Positions 1 to 8,092 of a stretch of 64,000 nucleotides of DNA are shown piece after piece; within the stretch, counting starts at the first letter, position 1, and each line of letters starts with the position of its first letter. A program made the position numbers and the translations under genes. The stretch comes from Clostridiaceae bacterium. Lineage in GTDB: Bacteria > Bacillota > Clostridia > Lachnospirales > Lachnospiraceae. Location of the stretch: the NCBI GenBank assembly GCA_910575795.1, contig CAJTGE010000008.1, positions 62,001 through 126,000 of the forward strand, given 5' to 3'. Below the pieces are notes generated by a model that saw only the letters and a program-made list of their open reading frames with translations, made no database searches and was not told the origin of the DNA.

Positions 1-2
1 GG

Positions 3-929
3 AGCAAGACGCTTCACATGGATGATCTGCTTCACAGGCGCGTGATCGGACAGGACGAGGGCGTGGAGAAGGTGACCGAGGCGATCATCCGTTCTAAAGC
101 GGGGATCAAGGATCCGACGAAGCCGATCGGTTCGTTCCTGTTCTTAGGGCCTACGGGCGTGGGCAAGACGGAGCTGGCCAAGGCGCTGGCGGAAAGCCTG
201 TTTGATGATGAGAACAATATCGTGCGTATCGATATGAGCGAATATATGGAGAAACACTCCGTATCCCGCCTGATCGGAGCGCCTCCGGGATATGTGGGCT
301 ATGACGAGGGCGGACAGCTCACGGAGGCGGTGCGCAGAAAACCGTATTCTGTGGTTCTGTTCGACGAGGTGGAAAAAGCGCATCCGGATGTATTTAACGT
401 GCTCCTGCAGGTGCTGGACGACGGCCGGATCACGGATTCCACAGGAAAAACCGTGGATTTTAAAAATACGATCCTGATCATGACCTCCAATATCGGCTCG
501 CAGTATCTGTTAGAGGGGATTGACGAGAAGGGCAGGATTAAGGAGGAGGCCGAGGCGGCTGTGATGCAGGACTTAAGGGCTCATTTCCGTCCGGAATTTT
601 TGAACCGCCTGGATGAGACGATCCTGTTTAAGCCTCTGACAAAGGAGAATATCGGCGGCATTATTGAGCTTTTGACAGCGGATGTCAACCGGCGTCTGGC
701 AGACCGGGAATTGTCGATTGAGCTGACCGGGGAGGCGAAGGGCTTTATTGTGGAAAACGGTTATGACCCGGTGTATGGCGCGAGGCCCTTAAAGCGGTAT
801 CTCCAGAAACATGTGGAGACGCTGGCGGCGAGGCTGATCCTGGCGGACGGGGTCCGGGCAGGGGATACGATCGAGATTGGGCTTGAGGCCGGGGAGCTTA
901 AGGCCAGGGCGGTATCGCGTGAACAGTAA
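3..929 (+). CDS. clpB: ClpB-type AAA+ disaggregase, C-terminal part (5' end outside window)
   Basis: Cut by the left window edge: the reading frame is open back to base 3, before the first ATG at 18. Visible are the end of the middle region, the second AAA+ module (Walker A GPTGVGKT, Walker [10 protein letters not shown], sensor-1 MTSN, arginine-finger region [11 protein letters not shown]) and the D2 small domain ([10 protein letters not shown]). The RVIGQDE start of the D2 module and [14 protein letters not shown] pore loop are typical of ClpB/ClpC; the wording fits ClpB best. ClpB is a cytoplasmic hexamer that resolubilises protein aggregates with DnaK. The last codons run into bases matching the end of repeat family B, so the C-terminus may have been reshaped by an element end. 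Confidence 0.93.
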   Translation, partial: SKTLHMDDLLHRRVIGQDEGVEKVTEAIIRSKAGIKDPTKPIGSFLFLGPTGVGKTELAKALAESLFDDENNIVRIDMSEYMEKHSVSRLIGAPPGYVGYDEGGQLTEAVRRKPYSVVLFDEVEKAHPDVFNVLLQVLDDGRITDSTGKTVDFKNTILIMTSNIGSQYLLEGIDEKGRIKEEAEAAVMQDLRAHFRPEFLNRLDETILFKPLTKENIGGIIELLTADVNRRLADRELSIELTGEAKGFIVENGYDPVYGARPLKRYLQKHVETLAARLILADGVRAGDTIEIGLEAGELKARAVSREQ

Positions 930-969
930 CTAATAGTAACTGAGGAACGCCAAAAAATCCCACAACAGC

Positions 970-998
970 TTGACAGAAAAACACATCTCCACTACAAT
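970..998 (+). promoter_or_regulatory. SigmaA-type promoter for rpiB
   Basis: TTGACA at 970-975, a 17-bp spacer and TACAAT at 993-998 form a near-consensus vegetative promoter. Transcription would start near 1005, giving an rpiB leader of about 100 nt that contains the family C hairpin at 1014-1057. Confidence 0.75.
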
Positions 999-1013
999 GG
1001 ACTCTGGACAAAT

Positions 1014-1057
1014 ATGTACTCTCGGAATCTCGCTGCGCCTGATTCCGGGAGTACATG
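1014..1057. repeat. Short palindromic element, family C deletion derivative
   Basis: The arms TGTACTCTCGGAATC and ATTCCGGGAGTACAT form an almost perfect hairpin in the rpiB leader. The left arm continues with GCTGCGCCTG, exactly like the larger element at 5623-5787, so this looks like the same element with the centre deleted. It contains no gene. Confidence 0.7.
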
Positions 1058-1109
1058 AATATGGCCGGGAGGACGCCGTTTTCCCGGAGCAGGAAAAGAG
1101 GAGATTACC

Positions 1110-1553
1110 ATGAGAGTTGCAATCGGAAATGATCATTCCGCAGTAGAGCTCAAAGAGATCATTGCGGATTATGTGCGGGAGCTGGGGCATGAGGCAATAA
1201 ATCTGGGAACCGATACCACGCAGAGCTGCGACTACCCGCTTTACGGGGAAAAGGTGGGGCGCGCCGTGGTATCAGGCGAGGCGGACTTGGGGATTGCCAT
1301 CTGCGGGACAGGATTGGGGATTTCTCTGGCAGCCAACAAAGTAAAGGGCGTCAGGGCCTGTGTGTGCAGCGAGCCGTACACGGCGAGGATGTCGAGACTC
1401 CACAATAACGCGAATGTGCTCTGCTTCGGCGCGCGTGTGGTCGGAAGCGAGCTGGCAAAGATGATCACGCAGGTGTGGCTGGAAACCGAATTTGAGGGCG
1501 GCCGCCACCAGAGGCGTGTGGATCAGATCATGGAAATCGAGGGTAAATCATAA
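1110..1553 (+). CDS. rpiB: Ribose-5-phosphate isomerase B
   Basis: 147 aa, the usual RpiB/LacAB length. It interconverts ribose 5-phosphate and ribulose 5-phosphate in the non-oxidative pentose phosphate pathway in the cytoplasm. Visible hallmarks are GNDHSA (Asp8, His9) at the phosphate/sugar site, the catalytic cysteine in ICGTGLG (Cys65) and RLHNNAN with His98. The Cys-containing ICGTG motif favours RpiB over galactose-6-phosphate isomerase subunits. The start has an AAGAGGAGA ribosome binding site. It is transcribed alone from the promoter at 970-998. Confidence 0.93.
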   Translation: MRVAIGNDHSAVELKEIIADYVRELGHEAINLGTDTTQSCDYPLYGEKVGRAVVSGEADLGIAICGTGLGISLAANKVKGVRACVCSEPYTARMSRLHNNANVLCFGARVVGSELAKMITQVWLETEFEGGRHQRRVDQIMEIEGKS

Positions 1554-1672
1554 CCGTTCCGGGTTTTGCGGGCGGTTATATTAATGCTGTTACTGTGTGC
1601 AGCCCGAAGGCTGTATACAGTATGTTCAGACGGGCTTAAGAGCCTGAATAATCTATTTTTGGAGGTGCCTAC

Positions 1673-2827
1673 ATGGTTACGGTTACGGAAGACATTCGTT
1701 ATATTGGCGTAAATGACAGGGATCTGGATCTTTTTGAGGGACAGTACATAATTCCAAACGGAATTGCTTATAATTCTTATGTCATTATGGATGAGAAGAT
1801 TGCTGTGATGGATACAGTGGACAAGAGAAAGACGGCGGAATTCCTTGAGAACCTGGAGCGGGAGCTGGGGGACAGGACGCCGGATTATCTGGTGGTCAGC
1901 CATGTGGAGCCGGATCACGCTTCCAGCGTAAAGGCGCTTACGGAGCGTTATCCGGAGATGAAGCTGGTGGGAAATACGAAGACCTTCCAGATGCTTTCCC
2001 TGTATTTTGACCTTGATCTGAGCGGCGCGGTGACCGTGAAGGATGGAGATACCTTAAAGCTGGGCCGCCATGAGCTGACGTTTGTGACAGCTCCGATGGT
2101 GCACTGGCCGGAGGTGATGGTAAGCTACGATAGCTGCGACAAGGTTCTGTTCAGCGCGGACGGTTTCGGCAAGTTCGGCGCTCTCGACGCGGATGAGGAC
2201 TGGGACTGCGAGGCCAGGAGATATTACTTTAATATCGTGGGCAAATACGGCCCGCAGGTGCAGGCGCTTATGAAAAAGGCGGCCGGGCTGGATATTCAGG
2301 TGATCTGCCCGCTTCACGGCCCGATCTTAAAGGAGAGCATCGCCCATGTGGTGGAGAAATACCAGATTTGGAGCAGCTACGGCGTAGAGTCAGAGGGTGT
2401 GTTTATTGCCTATACGTCCTTCCACGGCAATACAGAGGACGCGGCGAAGAAGATGGCAGAGATTCTGGAGAAAAAGGGCTGCCCGAAGGTGGCGATCTCG
2501 GATCTGGCAAGGGAAGACATGGCAGAGGCGCTGGAGGATGCGTTCCGCTATGGAAAAATCGTTCTCGCAGCCCCGTCCTACAATGCGTCGGTGATGCCGT
2601 TTATGGAGGATTTCCTGCATCATTTACAGGGAAAGAATTATCAGAAGCGCACAGTTGCGCTGGTGGAAAACGGATCCTGGGCGCCGTCCGCGGCGAAGTC
2701 CATGAGGGCGATGCTGGAACAGATGAAGGAAATTACGGTAATTGAGCCGGCGGTAACGATCCGCGGCGCGTTTAAAGAAAGCGATATTGCGGCGCTCGAG
2801 GCGGCGGCGGACGCGCTGCTGGCGTAG
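1673..2827 (+). CDS. fprA: Flavodiiron protein (FprA family A-type flavoprotein)
   Basis: 384 aa: a metallo-beta-lactamase-like diiron domain (about 1-245) followed by a flavodoxin domain (about 250-384) that opens with the FMN-binding run YTSFHGNTEDAA. Diiron ligands are visible: His77, Glu79, Asp81 and His82 (SHVEPDH), His144 (MVHWPE), Asp163 and His215 (CPLHGP). Such cytoplasmic enzymes reduce O2 to water and/or NO to N2O, protecting anaerobes. There is no C-terminal rubredoxin or flavin reductase domain, so external electron donors are needed. GGAGGTG sits 6-7 bases before the ATG. Whether O2 or NO is the main substrate cannot be told from sequence. Confidence 0.92.
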   Translation: MVTVTEDIRYIGVNDRDLDLFEGQYIIPNGIAYNSYVIMDEKIAVMDTVDKRKTAEFLENLERELGDRTPDYLVVSHVEPDHASSVKALTERYPEMKLVGNTKTFQMLSLYFDLDLSGAVTVKDGDTLKLGRHELTFVTAPMVHWPEVMVSYDSCDKVLFSADGFGKFGALDADEDWDCEARRYYFNIVGKYGPQVQALMKKAAGLDIQVICPLHGPILKESIAHVVEKYQIWSSYGVESEGVFIAYTSFHGNTEDAAKKMAEILEKKGCPKVAISDLAREDMAEALEDAFRYGKIVLAAPSYNASVMPFMEDFLHHLQGKNYQKRTVALVENGSWAPSAAKSMRAMLEQMKEITVIEPAVTIRGAFKESDIAALEAAADALLA

Positions 2828-2836
2828 AGCGCGATG

Positions 2837-2864
2837 TCAGAAAGCAATTTTCAAACAGGCTCTG
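2837..2864. repeat. End remnant of palindromic element family A
   Basis: AGAAAGCAATTTTCAAACA followed by GGCTCT between fprA and glyA matches the outer end of the family A elements at 43178-43296 and 55422-55587 with one or two changes. Only one end remains. Confidence 0.55.
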
Positions 2865-2900
2865 GCCGGGTGAATGCGGCAGAAAAGGGAGAATACGGAC

Positions 2901-4148
2901 ATGGTAAATGAAGTAATGCGCTTTATCACAGAGAGCGACCCCGAGGTGGGAAAGGCGATTGAGGCGGAGGCGGCGCGCCAGAGACGGAACCTGGAGCTGA
3001 TCGCGTCAGAAAATATCGTTTCCGAGCCGGTGATGATGGCAATGGGTACGGTTTTGACAAATAAATACGCAGAAGGCTATTCCGGAAAGCGGTATTACGG
3101 CGGCTGCGAGTGCGTGGATGTGGTGGAGACGCTGGCCATTGAGCGCGCGAAAAAGCTGTTTGGCTGTGATTACGCCAATGTGCAGCCCCATTCCGGCGCG
3201 CAGGCGAATATGGCTGTCTTTGTGGCCATGCTGAAGCCGGGCGATACGGTGATGGGTATGAATCTGGATCACGGGGGGCACTTAACACACGGGAGCCCGG
3301 TCAATTTTTCAGGGCTGTATTTCCATATCGTCCCCTACGGCGTGAACGACGAGGGATATATTGATTATGACGAGCTGGAGCGCATCGCCCTTAAGTCAAA
3401 GCCGAAGCTGATTGTGGCGGGCGCGAGCGCCTATGCCCGCGAGATTGACTTTAAACGGTTCCGAGAGGTTGCCGACAAGGCGGGCGCGTATCTGATGGTT
3501 GACATGGCCCATATCGCCGGGCTGGTGGCGGCCGGGCTTCATCCCAGCCCCATCCCGTATGCGGACGTCGTCACCACCACCACGCACAAAACGCTGCGCG
3601 GCCCCAGAGGCGGCCTGATTCTGGCCAATAAAGAAGCGGCGGATAAATTTAACTTTAACAAGGCCATCTTCCCCGGAACCCAGGGCGGGCCGTTAGAGCA
3701 CATCATCGCCGCCAAGGCGGTCTGCTTTGGGGAGGCGTTAAAGCCTGCGTTTAAAGAATATCAGGCGCAGGTAAAGAAAAACGCGGCGGCGCTGGCCGAA
3801 GCGCTGAAGGCGCAGGGCTTTACGATCCTGACAGGCGGCACGGACAACCATTTGATGCTTGTGGATTTAAGGGGCATGGATATTTCCGGGAAAGAGCTGC
3901 AGAACCGCTGCGACGAGGTGTATATTACACTGAATAAGAATACGGTTCCCAATGATCCGAGAAGCCCGTTTGTGACTTCCGGTGTGCGAATTGGAACGCC
4001 GGCTGTTACATCAAGGGGGCTGACGGAAAAGGATATGCCGAAGATTGCGGAGTGTATCTGGCTGGCGGCTACGGAGTTTGAGGAGAAGGCGGATTATATA
4101 CGCGCAGAGGTGACGAAGCTGTGCGATCAGTATCCGATCTATCAGTAA
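2901..4148 (+). CDS. glyA: Serine hydroxymethyltransferase
   Basis: PLP enzyme that converts serine and tetrahydrofolate to glycine and methylene-tetrahydrofolate; cytoplasmic, central to one-carbon metabolism. The PLP lysine is in [14 protein letters not shown] (Lys230 from this start). Other hallmarks are LIASEN near the N-terminus, [15 protein letters not shown], the HSGAQAN substrate loop and [13 protein letters not shown]. 415 aa is normal. I chose the ATG at 2901, which has AGGGAG nine bases upstream; an in-frame ATG at 2874 would add nine residues but has no convincing ribosome binding site. Confidence 0.95.
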   Translation: MVNEVMRFITESDPEVGKAIEAEAARQRRNLELIASENIVSEPVMMAMGTVLTNKYAEGYSGKRYYGGCECVDVVETLAIERAKKLFGCDYANVQPHSGAQANMAVFVAMLKPGDTVMGMNLDHGGHLTHGSPVNFSGLYFHIVPYGVNDEGYIDYDELERIALKSKPKLIVAGASAYAREIDFKRFREVADKAGAYLMVDMAHIAGLVAAGLHPSPIPYADVVTTTTHKTLRGPRGGLILANKEAADKFNFNKAIFPGTQGGPLEHIIAAKAVCFGEALKPAFKEYQAQVKKNAAALAEALKAQGFTILTGGTDNHLMLVDLRGMDISGKELQNRCDEVYITLNKNTVPNDPRSPFVTSGVRIGTPAVTSRGLTEKDMPKIAECIWLAATEFEEKADYIRAEVTKLCDQYPIYQ

Positions 4149-4178
4149 TGTTGGGATCTTGAAACGGGAGTTTAATGG

Positions 4179-4388
4179 ATGATTTATGAAATAATTCCAG
4201 GATTAACTTTTTTTGTTTTTTCCATTTTAAGAACAACTCCATATAAATTAGGATTATTTATAGCTATTATAGCTGTGATTATAACAACTGTAATTTCGCT
4301 CGTAAAAACTAAAAATAATTTTACTTTATATAGTTATTTAAATATATTTTTTTATTTACTGGCTATACTCATAATTTTAGTTTTTTAG
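4179..4388 (+). CDS. Small hydrophobic membrane protein, unknown
   Basis: 69 aa, not recognised. It is hydrophobic throughout, with two likely membrane segments (about residues 5-40 and 50-69) separated by a short polar stretch containing KTKNN. ACGGGAG lies eight bases before the ATG, which supports translation. The gene is far richer in AT than glyA directly upstream and is followed by a good terminator (4459-4507), so it may be acquired DNA. Without a family match this remains a predicted gene. Confidence 0.45.
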   Translation: MIYEIIPGLTFFVFSILRTTPYKLGLFIAIIAVIITTVISLVKTKNNFTLYSYLNIFFYLLAILIILVF

Positions 4389-4458
4389 ATCATGTAATTT
4401 GGGATAAAATATTGACAAACTACTTAATTTATTGCTGAGTTTTACGTTTCAAATTATA

Positions 4459-4507
4459 AAATCCTTGCATTACTCATAACCAAAGGTTTTGCAAGGATTT
4501 ATTTTTC
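4459..4507 (+). terminator. Rho-independent terminator after glyA and the small ORF
   Basis: Perfect 11-bp stem (AAATCCTTGCA / TGCAAGGATTT) with a 20-base loop, followed by ATTTTT. Confidence 0.75.
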
Positions 4508-4624
4508 ATTCTGTTTAAGGCTGTTTACTATTCCAGTCAAATGAAAATTCTCAGAGGGAGTATAGAGATAAGAAGAATCAGGCTGATTGGCCCTGGCGTT
4601 GATCCCAGGCTTTCCGGTAATGTA

Positions 4625-4742
4625 GCCAGAGGCAGCTTTTGTATCCATAAGAAATCCGTAGAAAACCGCCGGCGCTTAGCGTCCGCTGCGCTTTTCTCCG
4701 AGCGGAAGCGGGGGTTCGTTGGATACAAAAGCTGCCTCTGGC
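4625..4742. repeat. 118-bp element with perfect 23-bp terminal inverted repeats
   Basis: The arms at 4625-4647 and 4720-4742 are exact reverse complements (outer bases GCCAGAGGCAGC, inner GCTTTTGTATCCA). The 72-bp interior is GC-rich and encodes nothing convincing. No second copy was seen here. A miniature transposable element or an exported hairpin RNA are both possible. Confidence 0.6.
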
Positions 4743-4801
4743 GGCCCTTTCACAATAAAACATAGCCCGCCAATCCGTTTCTGTTCGATTACACAGCCCC
4801 T

Positions 4802-4936
4802 CTACGCCGCCCCGGCCTTCGGCAGGCGGAAGATAAACTCCGTACCGACTCCCTCGGTACTCACCACATCAATATGTTCCCCATGGGACTGTATGATCTC
4901 CTTCACGATCGACAGCCCCAGCCCGGTTACCTTCTT
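4802..4936 (-). pseudogene. Duplicated 3' end of the 5.9-kb histidine kinase gene
   Basis: Read on the minus strand this encodes the last ~45 residues of a sensor kinase, from the G2 box ([17 protein letters not shown]) to LPKAGAA and the stop. It is nearly identical to residues 424-467 of the intact kinase at 5873-7276, differing at only a few positions. No N-terminal part is present. The homologous segments (about 4795-4936 and 5866-6006) are direct repeats that flank the Rpn pseudogene and the family C element. Confidence 0.85.
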
Positions 4937-4949
4937 GTTTCAATTAATC

Positions 4950-5573
4950 TTATAAGCTGTTAATTTCTTCCGGAGTTAAACCAGTTGCTTTTGCAATTTG
5001 CTCATGAGTCATGTTCATTTCTAAAAGATTTCGGGCTGTCTCTGTTTTCGCTTCTGCTTTACCTTCATCCCTTGCTTTCTTCATGCCGCTATTGTAATCA
5101 ATTTGCGCCATTTCACGCATATTATATAACCGGAGGACTTCTTTATCGTTAGCCAGAAATATCATCTTTTCGTTAGCCTTATAAATTGCGGCATCCATAT
5201 CAATCAACCCCTTTAACAGATCATCTGAAATACTCTGGTCAAAAAATGTCAGCCATCTGTGCAGCGAATCATTCTTAATGTCCTTTTCCGGAAGGGCATT
5301 GAATTTTTTCACATCAATGAAATGAATCTCGAGGGCGTCGGTCAAAAGGCAGTCTTTATGGGAATCCTCCCAGAGATGGAATACCGTATGGAAATCATCC
5401 ACGCTCACCTCCGCTGTAAATGTTCTGTGCTCGGCAATCTCAATTCTGACCAGCGTCTTGTGTTTCGCCGTTGCCAAAATAGCATTCAGCAGCGATAACA
5501 GTTGCTATTCGTCGCCCTTTTCCCAAAAAGTTTTCCCAAATATAAAATCGTTCAAAGGTTTCAATCTCTGCAT
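4950..5573 (-). pseudogene. Broken Rpn-family PD-(D/E)XK nuclease/transposase-like gene
   Basis: The frame starts at an ATG ending at 5573 with the typical Rpn opening (QRLKPLNDFIFGKTF, EKGDE), then hits an in-frame TAG at 5505-5507 (codon 23) and resumes with QLLSLLNAIL. A 175-aa ORF continues to 4950. It runs straight from EIAEHRTFTAEV to DDFHTVFHLWEDSHKD, so the nuclease core normally lying between these parts is missing. The C-terminus keeps the family's Lys/Glu-rich helix and final QIAKATGLTPEEI motif. Nonsense mutation plus core deletion argue for a dead gene. Rpn proteins are DNA endonucleases that promote recA-independent recombination. Confidence 0.8.
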
Positions 5574-5622
5574 GACTGTATCACCTGGCTTTCTCTGTTA
5601 CTTCTTTTCATTAGTTTACCAT

Positions 5623-5787
5623 AATGTACTCTCGGAATCTCTCTGCGCCTGCTTTTGCGGCTGATTTTCCGCCAGATGCACCCAAATTTAATCAACGTAC
5701 GCTCCACGTACGCCTCATAAATTTGTGCACATCTGACAAAAAATCATCTCACAAAATCAGGCACAGCGAGATTCCGAGAGTACATCA
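5623..5787. repeat. Palindromic element family C, ~165 bp
   Basis: Outer inverted repeats ATGTACTCTCGGAATCTC and GAGATTCCGAGAGTACAT enclose nested palindromes, with an inner symmetric core (AGATGCAC..AAATTTA..CGTACG / CGTACG..AAATTTGTGCACATCT). No protein is encoded. A deletion derivative sits at 1014-1057. Architecture is that of a MITE. Confidence 0.75.
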
Positions 5788-5872
5788 TATTTTTAGGGAT
5801 AGTTCCATCGAATTTTTGTGGACAGCCAGGAGGATATCTGTAAAAACGCCGCCCGCCGCTCCTTCAGCCTCT

Positions 5873-7276
5873 CTACGCCGCCCCCGCCTTCGGCAGGCTG
5901 AAGATAAATTCCGTGCCCACCCCTTCGGTACTCACCACATCAATATTTTCCCCGTGGGACTGTATGATCTCCTTCACGATCGACAGCCCCAGCCCGGTTC
6001 CCTTCTTATCTTTTCCCCGCGACAGATCCGTTTTATAAAAACGCTCCCAGATCTTATTAATGCTGTTCTTCGGGATGCCGATGCCGGTATCCTTGATGGA
6101 GACAAAGACTTTTTCATACCGCACCGAGGTCTGTATATAGATGACCGAATCATTGAGGCTGAATTTAATGGCGTTATCGATCAGGTTATAGAGAACCTGC
6201 TGGATTTTTCCCAGATCCGCATGAACCATCTGTGATGTATCGGAGAAGGTCAAGTCAAAGGTAACGCCTTTTGCATTGCAGGCGCCCTCAAAGGCGGCGG
6301 CGGTATCCTTGATGATCCGGTTGATGTCAAATTTACTGCGCGATAAGTAGCCGCTGCTCCCGAGGGAGTCTAAGGTCAGCATGCCCTGCGTCAGCTTTGT
6401 CAGGCGTTTTGTCTCTGTAATAATGATTCCCAGATATTTCTGGTACAGCTCCGGGGGGATCGTCCCGTCCAGGATGGCCTCTAAGTAGCCCTTGATAGAG
6501 GTCAGGGGAGAGCGGAAGTCGTGGGAAACATTTGCAATAAATTTCTTCTGGTATTCTTCCATCTCGTTGAGCTTGTCGGACATATAGTTCAGCGTGTGGG
6601 CCAGGTACCCGATCTCATCCCGGCTGGAAATCTCGATGTGATGGGAGAGGTTTCCGGCTGCGTATTCATTGGCCGCATAGGTGATCTTTTTGAGGGGGAG
6701 ATAGACCGCCGTTGTGAAGACCAGGAGAATAATCAGGGATAATCCGAACAGGATGAGGGAGGTGATGTATACAATATTCAGAAAATCATTCTGCTTTGCC
6801 CTGACCACACTGACCGGAAGATGGATGACAACATAGCCGTATGTATTCATATTTCCGGTAATGGGCGCGGATACGGACAAAACATCCTCCTTAAACTGCC
6901 CGAAATACCTGCCCAGAGTATACAGGCGGTTCCCCTGCGTAACGGGGTCAAAGTCCTCGATCACAGCGCCCACCCTCTGCCGGCGGGTGTCGGCGATAAT
7001 CCGGCCCCGGGAGTCTAAAATCCAGATATCGGCCTTCAAATACACCGCCACCGCATCCATCTGCGGATAGGAGGAATCGAGATCCACATGCTTTCCCTCA
7101 TAGGCCATGCTGCAGTTGTCGGCAATAAGGACCGCCTCGTCATAAAGCGCTTCGGCCTCCTCCCTCAGGAGATGGCGGTAGGTCATATCCGAGGAGAAGG
7201 TGGCGATGGTGACAAAGCCCAGAAAGCCGAACAGCAGATAACCCAGAAGGAGCTTATAGTAAAGTGTGTGCGTCAT
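5873..7276 (-). CDS. Two-component sensor histidine kinase
   Basis: 467 aa membrane kinase. N-terminal membrane segment (about 8-28), extracytoplasmic sensor region (about 30-165), second membrane segment (about 167-192), HAMP linker (about 193-245), HisKA domain with the phospho-acceptor His252 in NVSHDFRSPLTSIKGY, and HATPase with N box (NLIDNAIKF, ~364-372), G1 (DTGIGIP, ~396) and G2 ([10 protein letters not shown], ~426). It presumably phosphorylates the regulator encoded just upstream in the same operon (9-nt gap). The signal is not identifiable. A copy of its 3' end survives at 4802-4936. Confidence 0.93.
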   Translation of the reverse strand: MTHTLYYKLLLGYLLFGFLGFVTIATFSSDMTYRHLLREEAEALYDEAVLIADNCSMAYEGKHVDLDSSYPQMDAVAVYLKADIWILDSRGRIIADTRRQRVGAVIEDFDPVTQGNRLYTLGRYFGQFKEDVLSVSAPITGNMNTYGYVVIHLPVSVVRAKQNDFLNIVYITSLILFGLSLIILLVFTTAVYLPLKKITYAANEYAAGNLSHHIEISSRDEIGYLAHTLNYMSDKLNEMEEYQKKFIANVSHDFRSPLTSIKGYLEAILDGTIPPELYQKYLGIIITETKRLTKLTQGMLTLDSLGSSGYLSRSKFDINRIIKDTAAAFEGACNAKGVTFDLTFSDTSQMVHADLGKIQQVLYNLIDNAIKFSLNDSVIYIQTSVRYEKVFVSIKDTGIGIPKNSINKIWERFYKTDLSRGKDKKGTGLGLSIVKEIIQSHGENIDVVSTEGVGTEFIFSLPKAGAA

Positions 7277-7285
7277 AATGGTTGT

Positions 7286-7999
7286 TTACCTTTTCACTTC
7301 AAATTTATAGCCGATGCCCCACACGGTCGTCAGCGCCCATTTCGCGTGATCCTTGATCTTTTCGCGCAGCCGTTTGATGTGTACGTCCACGGTGCGCGTG
7401 TCGCCGATATATTCATAGCCCCATATATGGTCTAAAAGCTGCTCCCTGGTAAATACCTGGTTGGGGGAGGAGGCGAGGAAATACAGAAGCTCCAGCTCTT
7501 TTGGAGGCATTTCAACCGAATGGCCGTTATAAATGACGGAGTAGTTCGTCAGGTTTACAATGAGATCCGGATATTCGACAAAATTCCCGTGCTGATCCGC
7601 AGTTTTCGTGTCCGGGGCCTGGGACATCATCTGGTAGCGCCGCAGCACGGCCTTTACCCGGGCCACCAGCTCCTTGGAATCAAAGGGCTTGATCATATAG
7701 TCGTCAGCCCCCAGCTCAAGCCCCAGCACCTTGTCAAAGATCTCGCCCTTGGCGGAGAGCATGATAATCGGGACCTGGGAGCTGGAGCGCAGCTCGCGGC
7801 ACACCTGATAGCCGTCCATGCCGGGAAGCATCAGATCAAGGAGAATCAGGTGCGGGTGGAAGATCGGGAAAATGTTCAGCGCCTCCTCGCCGTCCCCCAC
7901 GATCTGCGTTTCAAAGCATTCCTTTGTCAGATACAGGGAAATGAGCTCCGCAATGTTGTTGTCATCGTCTACGATTAAAATCCGCTGTTTTTCTGCCAT
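7286..7999 (-). CDS. OmpR/PhoB-family response regulator
   Basis: 237 aa. Receiver domain (1-120) with acidic pocket VDDD, phospho-acceptor Asp55 in LILLDLMLPG, and the conserved Lys in MIKPFDSKEL. The winged-helix DNA-binding domain (about 140-235) carries the typical VFTREQLLDHIWGYEY and RTVDVHIKRLREKI segments. It precedes the kinase gene by nine bases, so the pair is one operon read toward lower coordinates. GGGAGGAG is the ribosome binding site. Targets cannot be inferred; OmpR-like regulators usually bind tandem direct repeats. Confidence 0.93.
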   Translation of the reverse strand: MAEKQRILIVDDDNNIAELISLYLTKECFETQIVGDGEEALNIFPIFHPHLILLDLMLPGMDGYQVCRELRSSSQVPIIMLSAKGEIFDKVLGLELGADDYMIKPFDSKELVARVKAVLRRYQMMSQAPDTKTADQHGNFVEYPDLIVNLTNYSVIYNGHSVEMPPKELELLYFLASSPNQVFTREQLLDHIWGYEYIGDTRTVDVHIKRLREKIKDHAKWALTTVWGIGYKFEVKR

Positions 8000-8092
8000 G
8001 TTGTCTCCTCCCGTGCGGTTTTGATTCCTGCGGGCAGCGAGCCGGGCATGCCTGCATGCACATTTGGCGGCTGCCGCCCGAACGGTTATATT

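Noticed and set aside
4537..4765. ORFs on both strands across the 23-bp inverted repeat
   Set aside because: They are produced by the palindrome itself and have no ribosome binding sites or protein similarity.
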